Assembly: GCA_963790715.1 (NCBI GenBank)
Contig: CAWBPN010000018.1
Location: forward strand, 1,384,476-1,448,475
Direction: 5' to 3'
Length of the DNA stretch: 64,000 nucleotides
DNA from: DCFW01 sp963790715
Lineage (GTDB): Bacteria; Bacteroidota; Bacteroidia; Bacteroidales; Bacteroidaceae
The translations under genes and the position numbers were made by a program. Below the pieces are notes generated by a model. That model ran no database searches and was not told the DNA's origin. It saw only the letters and a program-made list of their open reading frames with translations. Below, one piece after another: positions 26,207 to 35,968 of the stretch; position 1 is the first letter of the stretch, and each line of letters starts with the position of its first letter.

Positions 26207-29200
26207 ATGAGCAATAATTTAAAAATTAAGCAGTTCATTTTGTGTGTATTATTATCTTGTTTATGGAGTATTTGTTCTTCTGCACAAGAACAAGCAATAA
26301 GTATAAAAGTTAAAAATGCATCTTTGCGAGAGGTACTTGGCATTATTGAAAGGCAAACTTCATATAGGTTTTCATACCGTAATTCTGTGCTTGATAATCG
26401 AAACGACATTACATTGTCAAAAAAATATTCATCAATAAACTATTTATTAAATGAGGTACTGAAAGGGAAAAATTTGGTATATAAGATTCTTTCTTCGAAA
26501 TTGATTATTATATCAGACAGAGAACCGTTAAGGAGAATGTGTCAGAAAAAAGAAGAGCGAAATAAAATTATTGTAACAGGTGTCGTGACTGATTTTAATT
26601 CAAAAGAGCCTTTATTTGATGTTACAGTGAAAGTGAAAGGGTTCCCTCTGGAAGCAACAACTGACGTAAATGGTAGATATACTTTGGTCGTTCCTTATGA
26701 AGATATATCTCTTGTTATTTCATATATAGGATATGTACCTACTGAAATTCCATTAAATGGTAAAACGCATATAAATGCTTCACTTGTGGAAGATTCAAGA
26801 GCATTGCAAGAGGTTGTGGTAGTAGGTTATACCAAACAAAGAAAAGAAACTATGATAGGTTCTGTAGCTACTATTACTACCAAGGATTTGCAACAAAGCC
26901 CGACTGCAAATCTTGAAAATGCGCTTGCGGGACGATTGTCGGGATTAATAGTGACACAGTTTAATGGTGGCGAACCCGGTGAAGATCAAAGCTCTATTTA
27001 TGTTCGTGGAAAATCCACTTATGGTGATCAATCTCCTATTGTTATTATAGACGGTGTTGAACGTGATATGACATATTTATCTGCTGACGAAATAGAAAGA
27101 TTCACGATATTAAAGGATGCATCCGCAACAGCGCAATATGGTATACGCGGAGCAAACGGAGTAATAGTAATTACGACAAAGAGAGGAATGGCACAGGATA
27201 AAGCTACGGTAAATGTCAAGATAGAATCAGGTATAAATTCGCCATGCAGCTATCCTAAATATTGTGGTTCGGCAGATTATGCAATGTTGTACAATGAAGC
27301 CATGATAAATGATGCCCAAAGAGATGGAAGCAATATAAATAGTTCACAACTCTTTTCTCAGGATGCAATAGATAAGTTTAGGAGGGCGAAAGGCGATAAT
27401 TCAGATGGTTTGGGGTATAATATAGATTATTATAAATTTCTTTTCAAACCGAACTTACAACAGAATTATAGTTTATCTATTCGTGGAGGTTCGGACAAGG
27501 CGAAGTATTACGTGATGGCCGGTTATTTTACTCAGGATGGAAACTATAACTATGTAAGTTCCAGTAATCAGAAATTTACGCGTTATAATTTTCGTTCGAA
27601 TATAGATATAAATATGACTAAGTATTTGTATACAAGCCTTGATTTAGGAGCCCAAATAACAGATAGGACTTCTATGGGCAGCAGTGCTTCCGAATTGATG
27701 GCATTGGCTAGTGTACGTCCTCCGTATTTGCCTATTATTCTTGAGAACAATTCATATCCCGGTAATTCAACATATTTGGCAAATCATAGTGACGGGTTAT
27801 TGTTGTATGGTGATAACACAAACCGCCGTAATATACTGGGTGAACTGATAAAGAGCGGTAAGACGAATGAAAATAATACTTATTTTTCAGGAAGTTTTAT
27901 ATTGGGTTTGAATATGGATTTTATTACTCGAGGTTTGAAATTAGAAGGAATGTTTTCGTATGATGGAAGTGAAGGACATTGGCATCAACAACAAGTTCCA
28001 ACATACACAAATGGAGATATAATTTATCCCGGATATTCAATATTTTATCCGAGTGTTGGTTCTTCTGTTTATATGACTCCGGGGCATTATTATGGAGCAT
28101 ATTCAGTTGGTAATAAATATAGTGTAGATCAGACATCCGGCGATAGTTTCTCATATAATAATTCAGTATCCCGCACATATTATCAGGTTAAAATAGATTA
28201 TAACCGAACATTTGATAAAGTGCATGATGTATCGGCATTACTACTTGCCAATCGTACAATAAAGAAGATCAAAGCCGATATACCCTATTGTTCAGAAGGT
28301 TTAACAGGTCATTTCAGTTATTATTATAATAAGACGTACCTGGCAGAGTTTAATTTCGGATATAACGGTTCGGAGAATTTTGCAAAAGGTCATCGTTTTG
28401 GTTTTTTCCCGGCAGTAGCGTTAGGTTGGGTAGTTACAAATGAGCCGTTTATGTCAAAGACGAATAAATGGTTGGATTTTCTTAAGTTAAGGACATCGTA
28501 TGGCCTTGTAGGTTCTGATTATACGGCCGGCCAGAGGTTTTTGTATGAATCCTATTATACAGGAGGAGACGGTTATAGTTTCGGAAGTGGTTTAGGCTCA
28601 GGTGAGGGCGGATTGGAAGAAGGAAATTTAGCAACAACAAACATAACTTGGGAAAAGGCGAGGAAGTTAAATATCGGACTTGATGTTCAGATGTTTCATA
28701 ATCGTTTGGCATTAACGGTAGATGCTTTTGCCGAGCATCGTTGGAATATTGTAACATCTCTTTATGGTAGCCATTTAGGATATCCAGAGCCGTCAATGGG
28801 AGGTTATCAGCCATATATAAATTGTGGAAAGGTTAATAATTACGGATTAGACTGTGAACTGGATTGGAATGGTAAAATAGGCAGGAATTTCCGTTATTAT
28901 ATTCGTCCTAATTTTACATTCTCCCGTAATAAGGTTATATATGATGCAGAGATACCGAGTTATAATTACAAGAACGATGCAGGTAAAAGATTAGGAGAAC
29001 ATATAGATTATGTTTTTGACCATTTTGTAAGAAATCAGGGAGAGGCAGACCGATTGAATAAGATAGGATACCAGTCGTGGGGAACACTGATACCTGGAGA
29101 TGCAGTATACAAGGATTTGAATCGTGATGGAGTAATAGATGATAATGACAAGACAGCCGTTGGTAATCCTCAATTTCCGGAAATTCAATTTGGAATGCCG

Positions 29201-29674
29201 ATAGGTTTTCAATATAAGAATTTTGATTTTAGTGTAATGTTTCAAGGTTCTGCCCTATGTGATATGCAGTTAAGCGAATCAGCGATATATGCATTTCCAC
29301 TTTATGACAATGACCAGTTTGGTAAGGTAAAGAAGATACATTTAAAATCGTGGACGCAAGAAAATGCCTCTACAGCGAAAATGCCGGCACTTCATTTTGG
29401 CAAGGATGATAATGATAAACGTGATGACAGTAGTTTGTTTATATATAATTCGAGCTATGTTAGGTTAAAGACGATAGAAATAGGTTATAAATTGCCTCGT
29501 GAATTGATACATAAGGCTAATTTGGAACAGGTACGTTTTTATGCACAAGGTTTGAATTTGTTGACATTTGATAGGTTGAAAGATGTTGATATAGATCCTG
29601 AGTCCGGAAATGGTTGGGGAGGTTCGTATCCGATTGTAAAAGTTGTTAATTTGGGAGTAAGTATAACGTTTTAA
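26207..29674 (+). CDS. SusC/RagA-type TonB-dependent transporter with STN signalling domain
   Basis: 1155 residues. Signal peptide about 1-26 (SSAQ). STN domain about 28-102 (VKNASLREVLGIIERQTSYR, then LLNEVLKGKNLVYKI), which contacts FecR in the periplasm. CarboxypepD_reg-like domain about 122-205 (VISYIGYVPTEIPLNG). TonB-box region (QEVVVVGYTKQRKE) and plug about 215-335 (SPIVIIDGVERDMTY, RFTILKDASATAQYGIRGAN). The beta-barrel ends in SITF. The order sigma / FecR / SusC makes this the sensor transporter of pair 2. The barrel is nearly identical to the frameshifted gene at 17258. No SusD follows, so it may borrow the SusD at 20500. Confidence 0.96.
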   Translation: MSNNLKIKQFILCVLLSCLWSICSSAQEQAISIKVKNASLREVLGIIERQTSYRFSYRNSVLDNRNDITLSKKYSSINYLLNEVLKGKNLVYKILSSKLIIISDREPLRRMCQKKEERNKIIVTGVVTDFNSKEPLFDVTVKVKGFPLEATTDVNGRYTLVVPYEDISLVISYIGYVPTEIPLNGKTHINASLVEDSRALQEVVVVGYTKQRKETMIGSVATITTKDLQQSPTANLENALAGRLSGLIVTQFNGGEPGEDQSSIYVRGKSTYGDQSPIVIIDGVERDMTYLSADEIERFTILKDASATAQYGIRGANGVIVITTKRGMAQDKATVNVKIESGINSPCSYPKYCGSADYAMLYNEAMINDAQRDGSNINSSQLFSQDAIDKFRRAKGDNSDGLGYNIDYYKFLFKPNLQQNYSLSIRGGSDKAKYYVMAGYFTQDGNYNYVSSSNQKFTRYNFRSNIDINMTKYLYTSLDLGAQITDRTSMGSSASELMALASVRPPYLPIILENNSYPGNSTYLANHSDGLLLYGDNTNRRNILGELIKSGKTNENNTYFSGSFILGLNMDFITRGLKLEGMFSYDGSEGHWHQQQVPTYTNGDIIYPGYSIFYPSVGSSVYMTPGHYYGAYSVGNKYSVDQTSGDSFSYNNSVSRTYYQVKIDYNRTFDKVHDVSALLLANRTIKKIKADIPYCSEGLTGHFSYYYNKTYLAEFNFGYNGSENFAKGHRFGFFPAVALGWVVTNEPFMSKTNKWLDFLKLRTSYGLVGSDYTAGQRFLYESYYTGGDGYSFGSGLGSGEGGLEEGNLATTNITWEKARKLNIGLDVQMFHNRLALTVDAFAEHRWNIVTSLYGSHLGYPEPSMGGYQPYINCGKVNNYGLDCELDWNGKIGRNFRYYIRPNFTFSRNKVIYDAEIPSYNYKNDAGKRLGEHIDYVFDHFVRNQGEADRLNKIGYQSWGTLIPGDAVYKDLNRDGVIDDNDKTAVGNPQFPEIQFGMPIGFQYKNFDFSVMFQGSALCDMQLSESAIYAFPLYDNDQFGKVKKIHLKSWTQENASTAKMPALHFGKDDNDKRDDSSLFIYNSSYVRLKTIEIGYKLPRELIHKANLEQVRFYAQGLNLLTFDRLKDVDIDPESGNGWGGSYPIVKVVNLGVSITF

Positions 29675-29947
29675 TAGGTTGAATTAGTTTATACGAATTT
29701 AATTCTGTCAAATAATTGTTTATCCACGTTTTTTGGTACAATTTGAATTTTATGTTGTCTATATAAGAGACTATTCAACGGATTTAAAAGAAACATAGTG
29801 GTATTTTATAAAGAAAATATTGATCTTATTTCGATTACTATAGAAGACTTTGCCGAAATTATTAAAAGGTTTTCGATTTTGCTGAAGAAATGGTCAAATT
29901 AGTTTTAATAATATTATTGTTGAACCAAAATAAAATATGTTTTATAA
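29675..29947 (+). other. Intergenic region with two-box site 6 and a start-less reading frame
   Basis: 273 nt between SusC and a phosphatase gene. Besides site 6, a frame without a start codon runs from about 29764 to the TAG at 29899 and ends with ITIEDFAEIIKRFSILLKKW. It may be the tail of a lost gene, but I do not recognise it. Confidence 0.35.
29735..29759 (+). promoter_or_regulatory. Two-box element, site 6
   Basis: GGTACAATT, 11 nt, TTGTC, then TATATA. It lies 188 nt before the phosphatase ATG at 29948, further than at the other sites, so the leader is long or a gene once stood between. Confidence 0.6.
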
Positions 29948-31042
29948 ATGAAAAGATTAATAATTATATTTTTGTTGGCATTCTCTCTGTATTCCCCTAT
30001 TTACGGGCAAGATACCAGAGTAGTACTTATTACTCTCGACGGTTTTCGTTGGGAAGAATTATTTGGTGGTGCCGACACTACATTGATATCGAACAAAATG
30101 TATATGGACAATAATGAAAATAATGTCAAGGATGTGAATGCTTTGTTTAATCGTCCAACCGGTAAGGAAAGAAGAGAGACTTTACTCCCTTTTATCTGGA
30201 CTACGGTGAAAAACGAAGGTACTTTAATTGGTAACAGATGGGATGGCTGTAAGATGAATGTCGCCAACAAAATGTATTTTTCATATCCCGGTTATAATGA
30301 GTTGTTATGTGGATTCCCTGATGATGTGAATGTTCATAGCAACGACACAATATATAATCCTAATGTAAATATTTTGGAAATAGCCAATAATACACCGGAA
30401 TATAAAGGCAGGGTATTGGCTTTTTGCAGTTGGGATTGTTTTCCGTATATACTAAATGTGAAACGTAGCAAATTAGAGGTAAATGCTGGCTATATGCATA
30501 CATTATCTCCATGCCCGACTAAAAAGGAACTATTTCTCAATACCATAGAGGATGAAAACCCACGTCATTGGAGAGACGAGCGTTTTGATGTATATACTTT
30601 TCATTATGGATTGGAAGCAATGAAAACCCGTAAGCCAAAATTTATCTATTTTGCTTTTGATGAGACGGACGACTTTTCACATGACGGTAGATATGATCAA
30701 TATCTTAAATCGGCTCACCGCGCCGACAAGTTTATAAAGGAGTTATGGGAATATACCCAGTCGGATTCTTTTTATAGGAATAAAACCACATTTGTTATAA
30801 CATGCGACCATGGAAGAGGCAACGGTGAAACACGTCCTGATGATTGGAAAGGCCACGGTTATGATATAAAGAATTCCGGCCAGACATGGGTAATAGCTTT
30901 TGGTAAGGGTATTCCGGCGCATGGAGAGGTAAAGAAGGATTGTCAGTATTATACGAAACAAATAGCTCCTACGATTGCGTCAATATTGAAAATACCGTTT
31001 AATCCGAGAAATGAGAATGCCGGTAAAAAGATTGTTTTTTAA
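29948..31042 (+). CDS. Secreted alkaline-phosphatase-superfamily hydrolase
   Basis: 364 residues; signal peptide about 1-20 (YGQ). Metal-site motifs of the superfamily are VVLITLDGFRWEELFGG (Asp31), FSYPGYNELLCGFPDD around the nucleophile position (normally Thr or Ser), FAFDETDDFSHDGRYDQYL (Asp and His ligands) and FVITCDHGRGNG (Asp-His). These enzymes cut phosphomonoesters or phosphodiesters with two zinc-type ions; some relatives are annotated phosphoglyceromutase-like. In this locus, release of phosphate from phosphomannan is a reasonable inference. Another member of the superfamily follows 97 nt later. Confidence 0.82.
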   Translation: MKRLIIIFLLAFSLYSPIYGQDTRVVLITLDGFRWEELFGGADTTLISNKMYMDNNENNVKDVNALFNRPTGKERRETLLPFIWTTVKNEGTLIGNRWDGCKMNVANKMYFSYPGYNELLCGFPDDVNVHSNDTIYNPNVNILEIANNTPEYKGRVLAFCSWDCFPYILNVKRSKLEVNAGYMHTLSPCPTKKELFLNTIEDENPRHWRDERFDVYTFHYGLEAMKTRKPKFIYFAFDETDDFSHDGRYDQYLKSAHRADKFIKELWEYTQSDSFYRNKTTFVITCDHGRGNGETRPDDWKGHGYDIKNSGQTWVIAFGKGIPAHGEVKKDCQYYTKQIAPTIASILKIPFNPRNENAGKKIVF

Positions 31043-31139
31043 ATAACAAATGAGATTTATTGTTTTTGGAAAGTTACTACACTGTTTCTTGACAGGTAGT
31101 ATCTTTTCATATTAATACATAAGAATAAAAATAATTATA

Positions 31140-32801
31140 ATGAGACTTAAGAAATTACTGTTGCTTCCTTTATTATTGTGCAGTTTGTCTGTAATAGCCC
31201 AAGAAGGAAGTGTAGCGCGTCCGAAATTGGTTGTCGGAGTAGTTATTGATCAAATGAGATGGGACTATCTGTATCGTTATTATAATCGTTACTGTAATGG
31301 TGGCTTTAAACGATTGCTTACTGAAGGAGCCTCATGTGAGAATACAATGTTGGCGCATATTCCTTCATATACAGCAGTGGGTCATACGTGTATATATACA
31401 GGTTCCGTTCCTGCGATAGATGGAATAACCAGTAATACGATGGTAGACCAAAAGACAGGCAAATCATTTTATTGTACTGATGATGCAGATGTTCGCCCAA
31501 TAGGAACGGACAGTAAAGACGGCATGGAATCTCCTCATAATTTATGGGTAAGTACCGTAGGCGATGAACTTCGTTTAGCAACTAATGACCATTCAAAAGT
31601 TATCGGCGTATCGTTGAAAGACAGAGCCTCCATATTGCCAGCGGGTCGTTCGGCTAATGCCGCTTATTGGTTTGATAGCAAAACAGGTAAGTTCATTACA
31701 AGTAGTTATTACATGGATAAGTTACCGGAATGGTTGGATGCCTTTAACGCTAAAAAGCGCGTAAAAGCGCTTATGAGTAAACCGTGGAATACACTTTATG
31801 ATATTCGCACATATACCCAGAGCTACCCAGATGACAATAATTATGAACGCCCATATTTCAAAGGAGAAAGGCCTGTCTTTCCGGTTAACTTGCCAAGGTT
31901 GTTGAAAGAACAAGGTTATGCAACAATCAAAAGTATTCCGATGGGTAATACTTTTACTCTTGAGATGGCTGAAGCCACAATTGAGGGAGAACATTTAGGA
32001 ACCGGAAACTATACCGATTTCTTAGCGGTCAGTTGTTCTGCAACCGACTATGTCGGACATCAGTTCGGAGTAAATGCTATTGAAACGGAAGATACATATT
32101 TGCGCCTCGACAAGGATTTAAGCAGTTTTCTGAATTATTTGGATGAAAAGATAGGGAAAGGTAATTATACATTGTTCTTAACAGCCGACCATGGTGCTGC
32201 GCATAATTATAATCTATTGAAAGATAGAAAATTAGTTGCAGGAGCGTATGATTTGGCAGCCGATTATCAAAAGCTTGATGATGTACTTACGCAAAAATTC
32301 GGTATAAGCAAATTAGTTCGTAGTTTGGATAATTATCAGATAAATCTTGATTATGACAAGATAAAGTCAAATAACCTGGATATTGAAAAGGTAAAAGAAT
32401 CAGCAATCGATTGTGTTAAGACGTTTGACGGTGTACTTTATGTAGTAGATCAAACGAAGATAGGTGTTACTTCACTTCCGAGTGAGATGAGGCAGCTGAT
32501 TACAAACGGATATAATCCTGCGCGCAGCGGCGAAATACAAATAATGATTAAGCCCGGATATTATGAGAAAGAGGCTGGAGATGATGATTTTGGCACTACG
32601 CATGGAACATGGTTACCGTATGACTTGCATATACCTTTGCTGTTTTATGGTTGGGGCATTAAACAAGGGCAGCTTAACAGAGAAGTGCACATGACGGATA
32701 TCGCTCCGACAGTTGCAGCATTATTACACATCCAGATGCCAAACGGGTGCGTTGGTAAAGCCATACCTGAGGTTATGGAATCGGCTACTCTTGATAAGTG
32801 A
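31140..32801 (+). CDS. PafA-like alkaline phosphatase
   Basis: 553 residues; signal peptide about 1-20. Strong similarity in pattern to the Elizabethkingia/Bacteroidota PafA phosphatases: VVGVVIDQMRWDYLYRYYNR (Asp37), AHIPSYTAVGHTCIYTGSVP with the nucleophile Thr78, VSCSATDYVGHQFGVNAIET (Asp/His ligands), FLTADHGAAHN (Asp-His) and GTTHGTWLPYDLHIPLLFYG with the third His. PafA enzymes are broad phosphomonoesterases of the periplasm. It stands in the mannan locus between another phosphatase and a GH92 gene, so removal of phosphate groups before or during mannose release is likely but inferred. A degenerate two-box-like stretch (TTTTTGG...TTTCTTGAC) lies at about 31066-31095. Confidence 0.9.
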   Translation: MRLKKLLLLPLLLCSLSVIAQEGSVARPKLVVGVVIDQMRWDYLYRYYNRYCNGGFKRLLTEGASCENTMLAHIPSYTAVGHTCIYTGSVPAIDGITSNTMVDQKTGKSFYCTDDADVRPIGTDSKDGMESPHNLWVSTVGDELRLATNDHSKVIGVSLKDRASILPAGRSANAAYWFDSKTGKFITSSYYMDKLPEWLDAFNAKKRVKALMSKPWNTLYDIRTYTQSYPDDNNYERPYFKGERPVFPVNLPRLLKEQGYATIKSIPMGNTFTLEMAEATIEGEHLGTGNYTDFLAVSCSATDYVGHQFGVNAIETEDTYLRLDKDLSSFLNYLDEKIGKGNYTLFLTADHGAAHNYNLLKDRKLVAGAYDLAADYQKLDDVLTQKFGISKLVRSLDNYQINLDYDKIKSNNLDIEKVKESAIDCVKTFDGVLYVVDQTKIGVTSLPSEMRQLITNGYNPARSGEIQIMIKPGYYEKEAGDDDFGTTHGTWLPYDLHIPLLFYGWGIKQGQLNREVHMTDIAPTVAALLHIQMPNGCVGKAIPEVMESATLDK

Positions 32802-32951
32802 TATTATAAAAAAGAAGAATTATAAATTGATTATTTTAAATAAGCACATACTATTTGACATCCAGTCATTATAGTCTGTCTGTATAATCATGGTGAATAA
32901 AATGAATTCCATATAACGAGATAGAATAATTAAATTAGTATATATATATAT

Positions 32952-35210
32952 ATGAGACACTCAGGTTTGAATTTATTTAAGTTGCTTTGTGCAATAATGA
33001 TTTTTTCGTTGATAGGTGAGAATTCTTCAGCGAAAGATAACTCCAGAAGTGAAGGACTGTTACGGTATGTTGACCAATATATCGGGGCCGGAGACCATGG
33101 GCATGTGTTTGTTGGAACCAGTGTTCCTTACGGAATGGTTCAACTTGGGCCTAATAACATATTCAAGGGATGGGATTGGTGTTCCGGATATAATTATTCG
33201 GATAATATCATTATCGGATTTTCCCACACTCACCTAAGTGGTACAGGCTGTGGAGATATGGGAGATGTGCTGATTATGCCTTTTACAGGTCAGGTACATA
33301 CGGATAAAGGGATGCAAAACGATATAAGTAATGGATATGCTTCTTATTTTTCTCATGACAAAGAGATTGTAAGTCCACAATATTACTCTGTCGTTTTGGA
33401 TAAGTACAACATCAGAGCCGAATTGACATCCACTGCACGGGTTGGATTTCACAAATATACTTATCCTCAAGGTGAAAAATCTCAGATTATAATTGATTTG
33501 AAAGAGGGTATTAGTTCCGGATCTTATGATTCTTATATAAAAAAAGTAGATGATTACACAATAGAAGGCTATCGCTTTATACACGGATGGAGCCCTAATC
33601 GCAAAGTGTATTTCGTTCTTAAAAGTAACGTAAAAATAAATGATTTTTCTGCCTATGATGATAATACTTCAGAAAAAGGAAATGAACTTAAAGCGAAATC
33701 TGTAAAAGGAGTGGTCTCATTCGGAAATGCTCCAGTAGTGTTGTTGAAAGTTGGCATTTCATCGGTAAGTTGCCAAAATGCTGCAATGAACATTAATACA
33801 GAGATAAAAGATTGGAATTTTAATGCGATTGTAAGTTCGAATGCGGCCAATTGGAACAAAGCTCTATCTGAAATTTCTTTGAAAACTAAAAATGAAAAAG
33901 CAGAAAAGATTTTATATACATCTTTTTATCATACAATGATAGCTCCATCATTGTATTGTGATTATAATGGAGAATATAGCGGATATGATGGAAAAATTCA
34001 TAAAGATAATAATAAAAGTAATTACTCAACATTTTCGTTGTGGGATACGTATCGTGCAGCTCAACCTTTGATGACTATTCTGCATCCTGAATTGGTACCT
34101 AAAATGGTTAATTCGATGTTATCAATTTATGACCAACAGGGTAAGCTTCCGATATGGCCATTATGGGGCGGAGAAACAAATTGTATGCCAGGATGTAATG
34201 CTATACCGATTATTGCTGATGCATGTATGAAAGGATTTAAAGGGTTTGATATTAAAAGAGCATATAATGCTATGAAAGTTTCGGCAATGAATCGTAAACA
34301 AAGTGGTATTTCGTATTTAATTGGCGGAAATTATATTCCTTGTGATAAAATAGGAGCTGCTACTTCGAAGGCCTTAGAATATGCTATAGATGATTGGGGA
34401 GTTGCTGCTGTTGCTAAGAAACTAAATATTAAAAAAGATGCTGAAATGTTTTCAGACATGTCTCAATATTATAAAAATTATTTTGATTCAACTATTGGAT
34501 TTATGCGCCCCAAGCTGAAAAATGGTAGTTGGTTTGGACCTTATAATCCGGCTACAGCTGATCAAAACTATTTTACAGAAGGAAACGGTTGGCAATATAC
34601 TTTTTTAGTACCTCAAGACCCAAGAGGACTAATAAATTTGTTTGGAGGGGATAATGCTTTTGCAAACAAGTTGGATGAACTTTTTAATAACCATGATAGT
34701 ATGGGACCAAATGCAGTTAATGATATTTCCGGTTTAATCGGTCAATATGCGCATGGTAATGAGCCAAGCCATCATATTGCTTATATGTATGCTTATGCCG
34801 GTGAACAGTGGAAAACGGCAAAGTTAGTCAGATACATCATGGATGAATTCTATACAGACAAGGAAGATGGAATAATAGGAAATGAGGATTGTGGGCAAAT
34901 GTCTGCATGGTATGTGCTCTCAGCAATGGGTTTATATCAGGTAAGTCCGTCTAAGGGGGTATTTGTCTTTGGTAGTCCACGTTTTGATGAATTTGCTATT
35001 AATGTACGTAATGGTAAAACATTTTCAATTGAGGCAATAAATAATAATGAAAAAAATATTTATATTCAGAAAGTAGAATTGAATGGCAAGGTATATCATA
35101 ATAGTTATATCTTATATAACGATATAGTAAAAGGAGGTCACTTAAAATTTTATATGGGCAATACGCCTAACTACAATTTTGGAAAGAATGTTGTAAACAG
35201 ACCATATTAA
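32952..35210 (+). CDS. GH92 family alpha-mannosidase (2)
   Basis: 752 residues; signal peptide about 1-27 (NSSA). The sandwich domain starts at LLRYVDQYIGAGDHG. The hallmarks are STFSLWDTYRAAQPLM, LIGQYAHGNEPSHHIAYMYA (about 597-615, acid Glu) and GNEDCGQMSAWYVLSAMGLY (about 642). It is an exo-acting Ca2+-dependent alpha-mannosidase, only moderately similar to the enzyme at 12996, so the two may prefer different linkages. The start codon directly follows a (TA)n run (32940-32953). A copy of its first 40 codons is fused to unrelated sequence at 41220. Terminator at 35245. Confidence 0.95.
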   Translation: MRHSGLNLFKLLCAIMIFSLIGENSSAKDNSRSEGLLRYVDQYIGAGDHGHVFVGTSVPYGMVQLGPNNIFKGWDWCSGYNYSDNIIIGFSHTHLSGTGCGDMGDVLIMPFTGQVHTDKGMQNDISNGYASYFSHDKEIVSPQYYSVVLDKYNIRAELTSTARVGFHKYTYPQGEKSQIIIDLKEGISSGSYDSYIKKVDDYTIEGYRFIHGWSPNRKVYFVLKSNVKINDFSAYDDNTSEKGNELKAKSVKGVVSFGNAPVVLLKVGISSVSCQNAAMNINTEIKDWNFNAIVSSNAANWNKALSEISLKTKNEKAEKILYTSFYHTMIAPSLYCDYNGEYSGYDGKIHKDNNKSNYSTFSLWDTYRAAQPLMTILHPELVPKMVNSMLSIYDQQGKLPIWPLWGGETNCMPGCNAIPIIADACMKGFKGFDIKRAYNAMKVSAMNRKQSGISYLIGGNYIPCDKIGAATSKALEYAIDDWGVAAVAKKLNIKKDAEMFSDMSQYYKNYFDSTIGFMRPKLKNGSWFGPYNPATADQNYFTEGNGWQYTFLVPQDPRGLINLFGGDNAFANKLDELFNNHDSMGPNAVNDISGLIGQYAHGNEPSHHIAYMYAYAGEQWKTAKLVRYIMDEFYTDKEDGIIGNEDCGQMSAWYVLSAMGLYQVSPSKGVFVFGSPRFDEFAINVRNGKTFSIEAINNNEKNIYIQKVELNGKVYHNSYILYNDIVKGGHLKFYMGNTPNYNFGKNVVNRPY

Positions 35211-35244
35211 TATTGTTTATATAACTAATAGTTACTAATAGGAA

Positions 35245-35284
35245 GCGATTCACAATTTGGACTTGATGCCAGATTGTGAATCGC
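35245..35284 (+). terminator. Terminator after GH92 (2)
   Basis: GCGATTCACAAT and ATTGTGAATCGC are perfect complements around a 16 nt loop; ATTTGTAT follows. Confidence 0.75.
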
Positions 35285-35475
35285 ATTTGTATATTTAGGC
35301 TTCAACTAAAATAGTGAAAGATAATTATTCTACTCATTTTATTAAATAGTGCACATCATTATTGCTGTAATAGTAGATATTTGGATCTAATTGATAAATG
35401 ACAAAATAATTATAAGTATGAAGAAGCAGTTATATCTTTTATGTGCGGAGCGGATCTGTTATTGTTGCTCCTTGC

Positions 35476-35649
35476 CATAAGAATGGTAATGCCTCCGGCT
35501 TTATAGGCCAATATGCACACGGAAATGAGCCAAGTCATCAAATTACATATATGTATGATTTCGTTGGACAGCCATGGAAGACACAAGCATTGGTGGCAAA
35601 AGTATTGAAATATCTTTACACAGATCACCCATCCGGTTATTGTGGAAAT
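35476..35649 (+). pseudogene. Fragment of a GH92 alpha-mannosidase gene
   Basis: About 174 bp nearly identical to 14778-14951 of the intact GH92 at 12996, encoding NGNASGFIGQYAHGNEPSHQ through HPSGYCGN. The flanks on both sides are unrelated. The catalytic Glu motif is present, but everything else of the enzyme is missing, so it is a recombination scar and not a gene. The high identity shows the event was recent or maintained by conversion. Confidence 0.85.
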
Positions 35650-35891
35650 CCTGATTTAGAGATTAGAGATTCAGTAGCAAGGAGTTTGTAAGCAAATGAT
35701 TATACGAAATAAGTACAAAGCATAGACAATCATTTATTTTATTCATAATTATGGATACCTTTAGAATTATATTCTAAAATTGTATAATATTAATTTGATT
35801 AATCTTGTATAATCTATTTTATAATAATACGCTGATCTTTGCTAATAATGGAAATATTGCTAATATTTTTATTAAAAATATTTATAATTTT

Positions 35892-35916
35892 GGTATAATT
35901 TGCAACTTTTCTTGTC
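35892..35916 (+). promoter_or_regulatory. Two-box element, site 7
   Basis: GGTATAATT, 11 nt, TTGTC, preceded by AATTTT, 52 nt before the SusC ATG at 35969. Likely promoter of SusC/SusD 35969-41092. Confidence 0.65.
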
Positions 35917-35968
35917 ATTAAAGATGAGCTAATTCAATAAATTTTGATTATTATTAATTTAAAAAGTA

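Larger units (their letters stand above)
35211..35968. other. Intergenic region with terminator, GH92 fragment and two-box site 7
   Basis: 758 nt without an intact gene. It contains a strong hairpin (35245-35284), a GH92 fragment (35476-35649) and site 7 (35892-35916). A 20-codon frame from ATG 35418 (MKKQLYLLCAERICYCCSLP) precedes the fragment in another frame and has a signal-like start, perhaps the stub of a further lost gene. Confidence 0.6.

Noticed and set aside
31066..31095. Eighth two-box site before the PafA-like gene
   Set aside because: Only TTTTTGG and TTTCTTGAC are recognisable; GGTAYAATT and the exact spacing are missing.
35418..35480. 20-codon frame with a signal-like start
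   Set aside because: Too short and without a partner domain; noted only as a possible stub in the intergenic entry.
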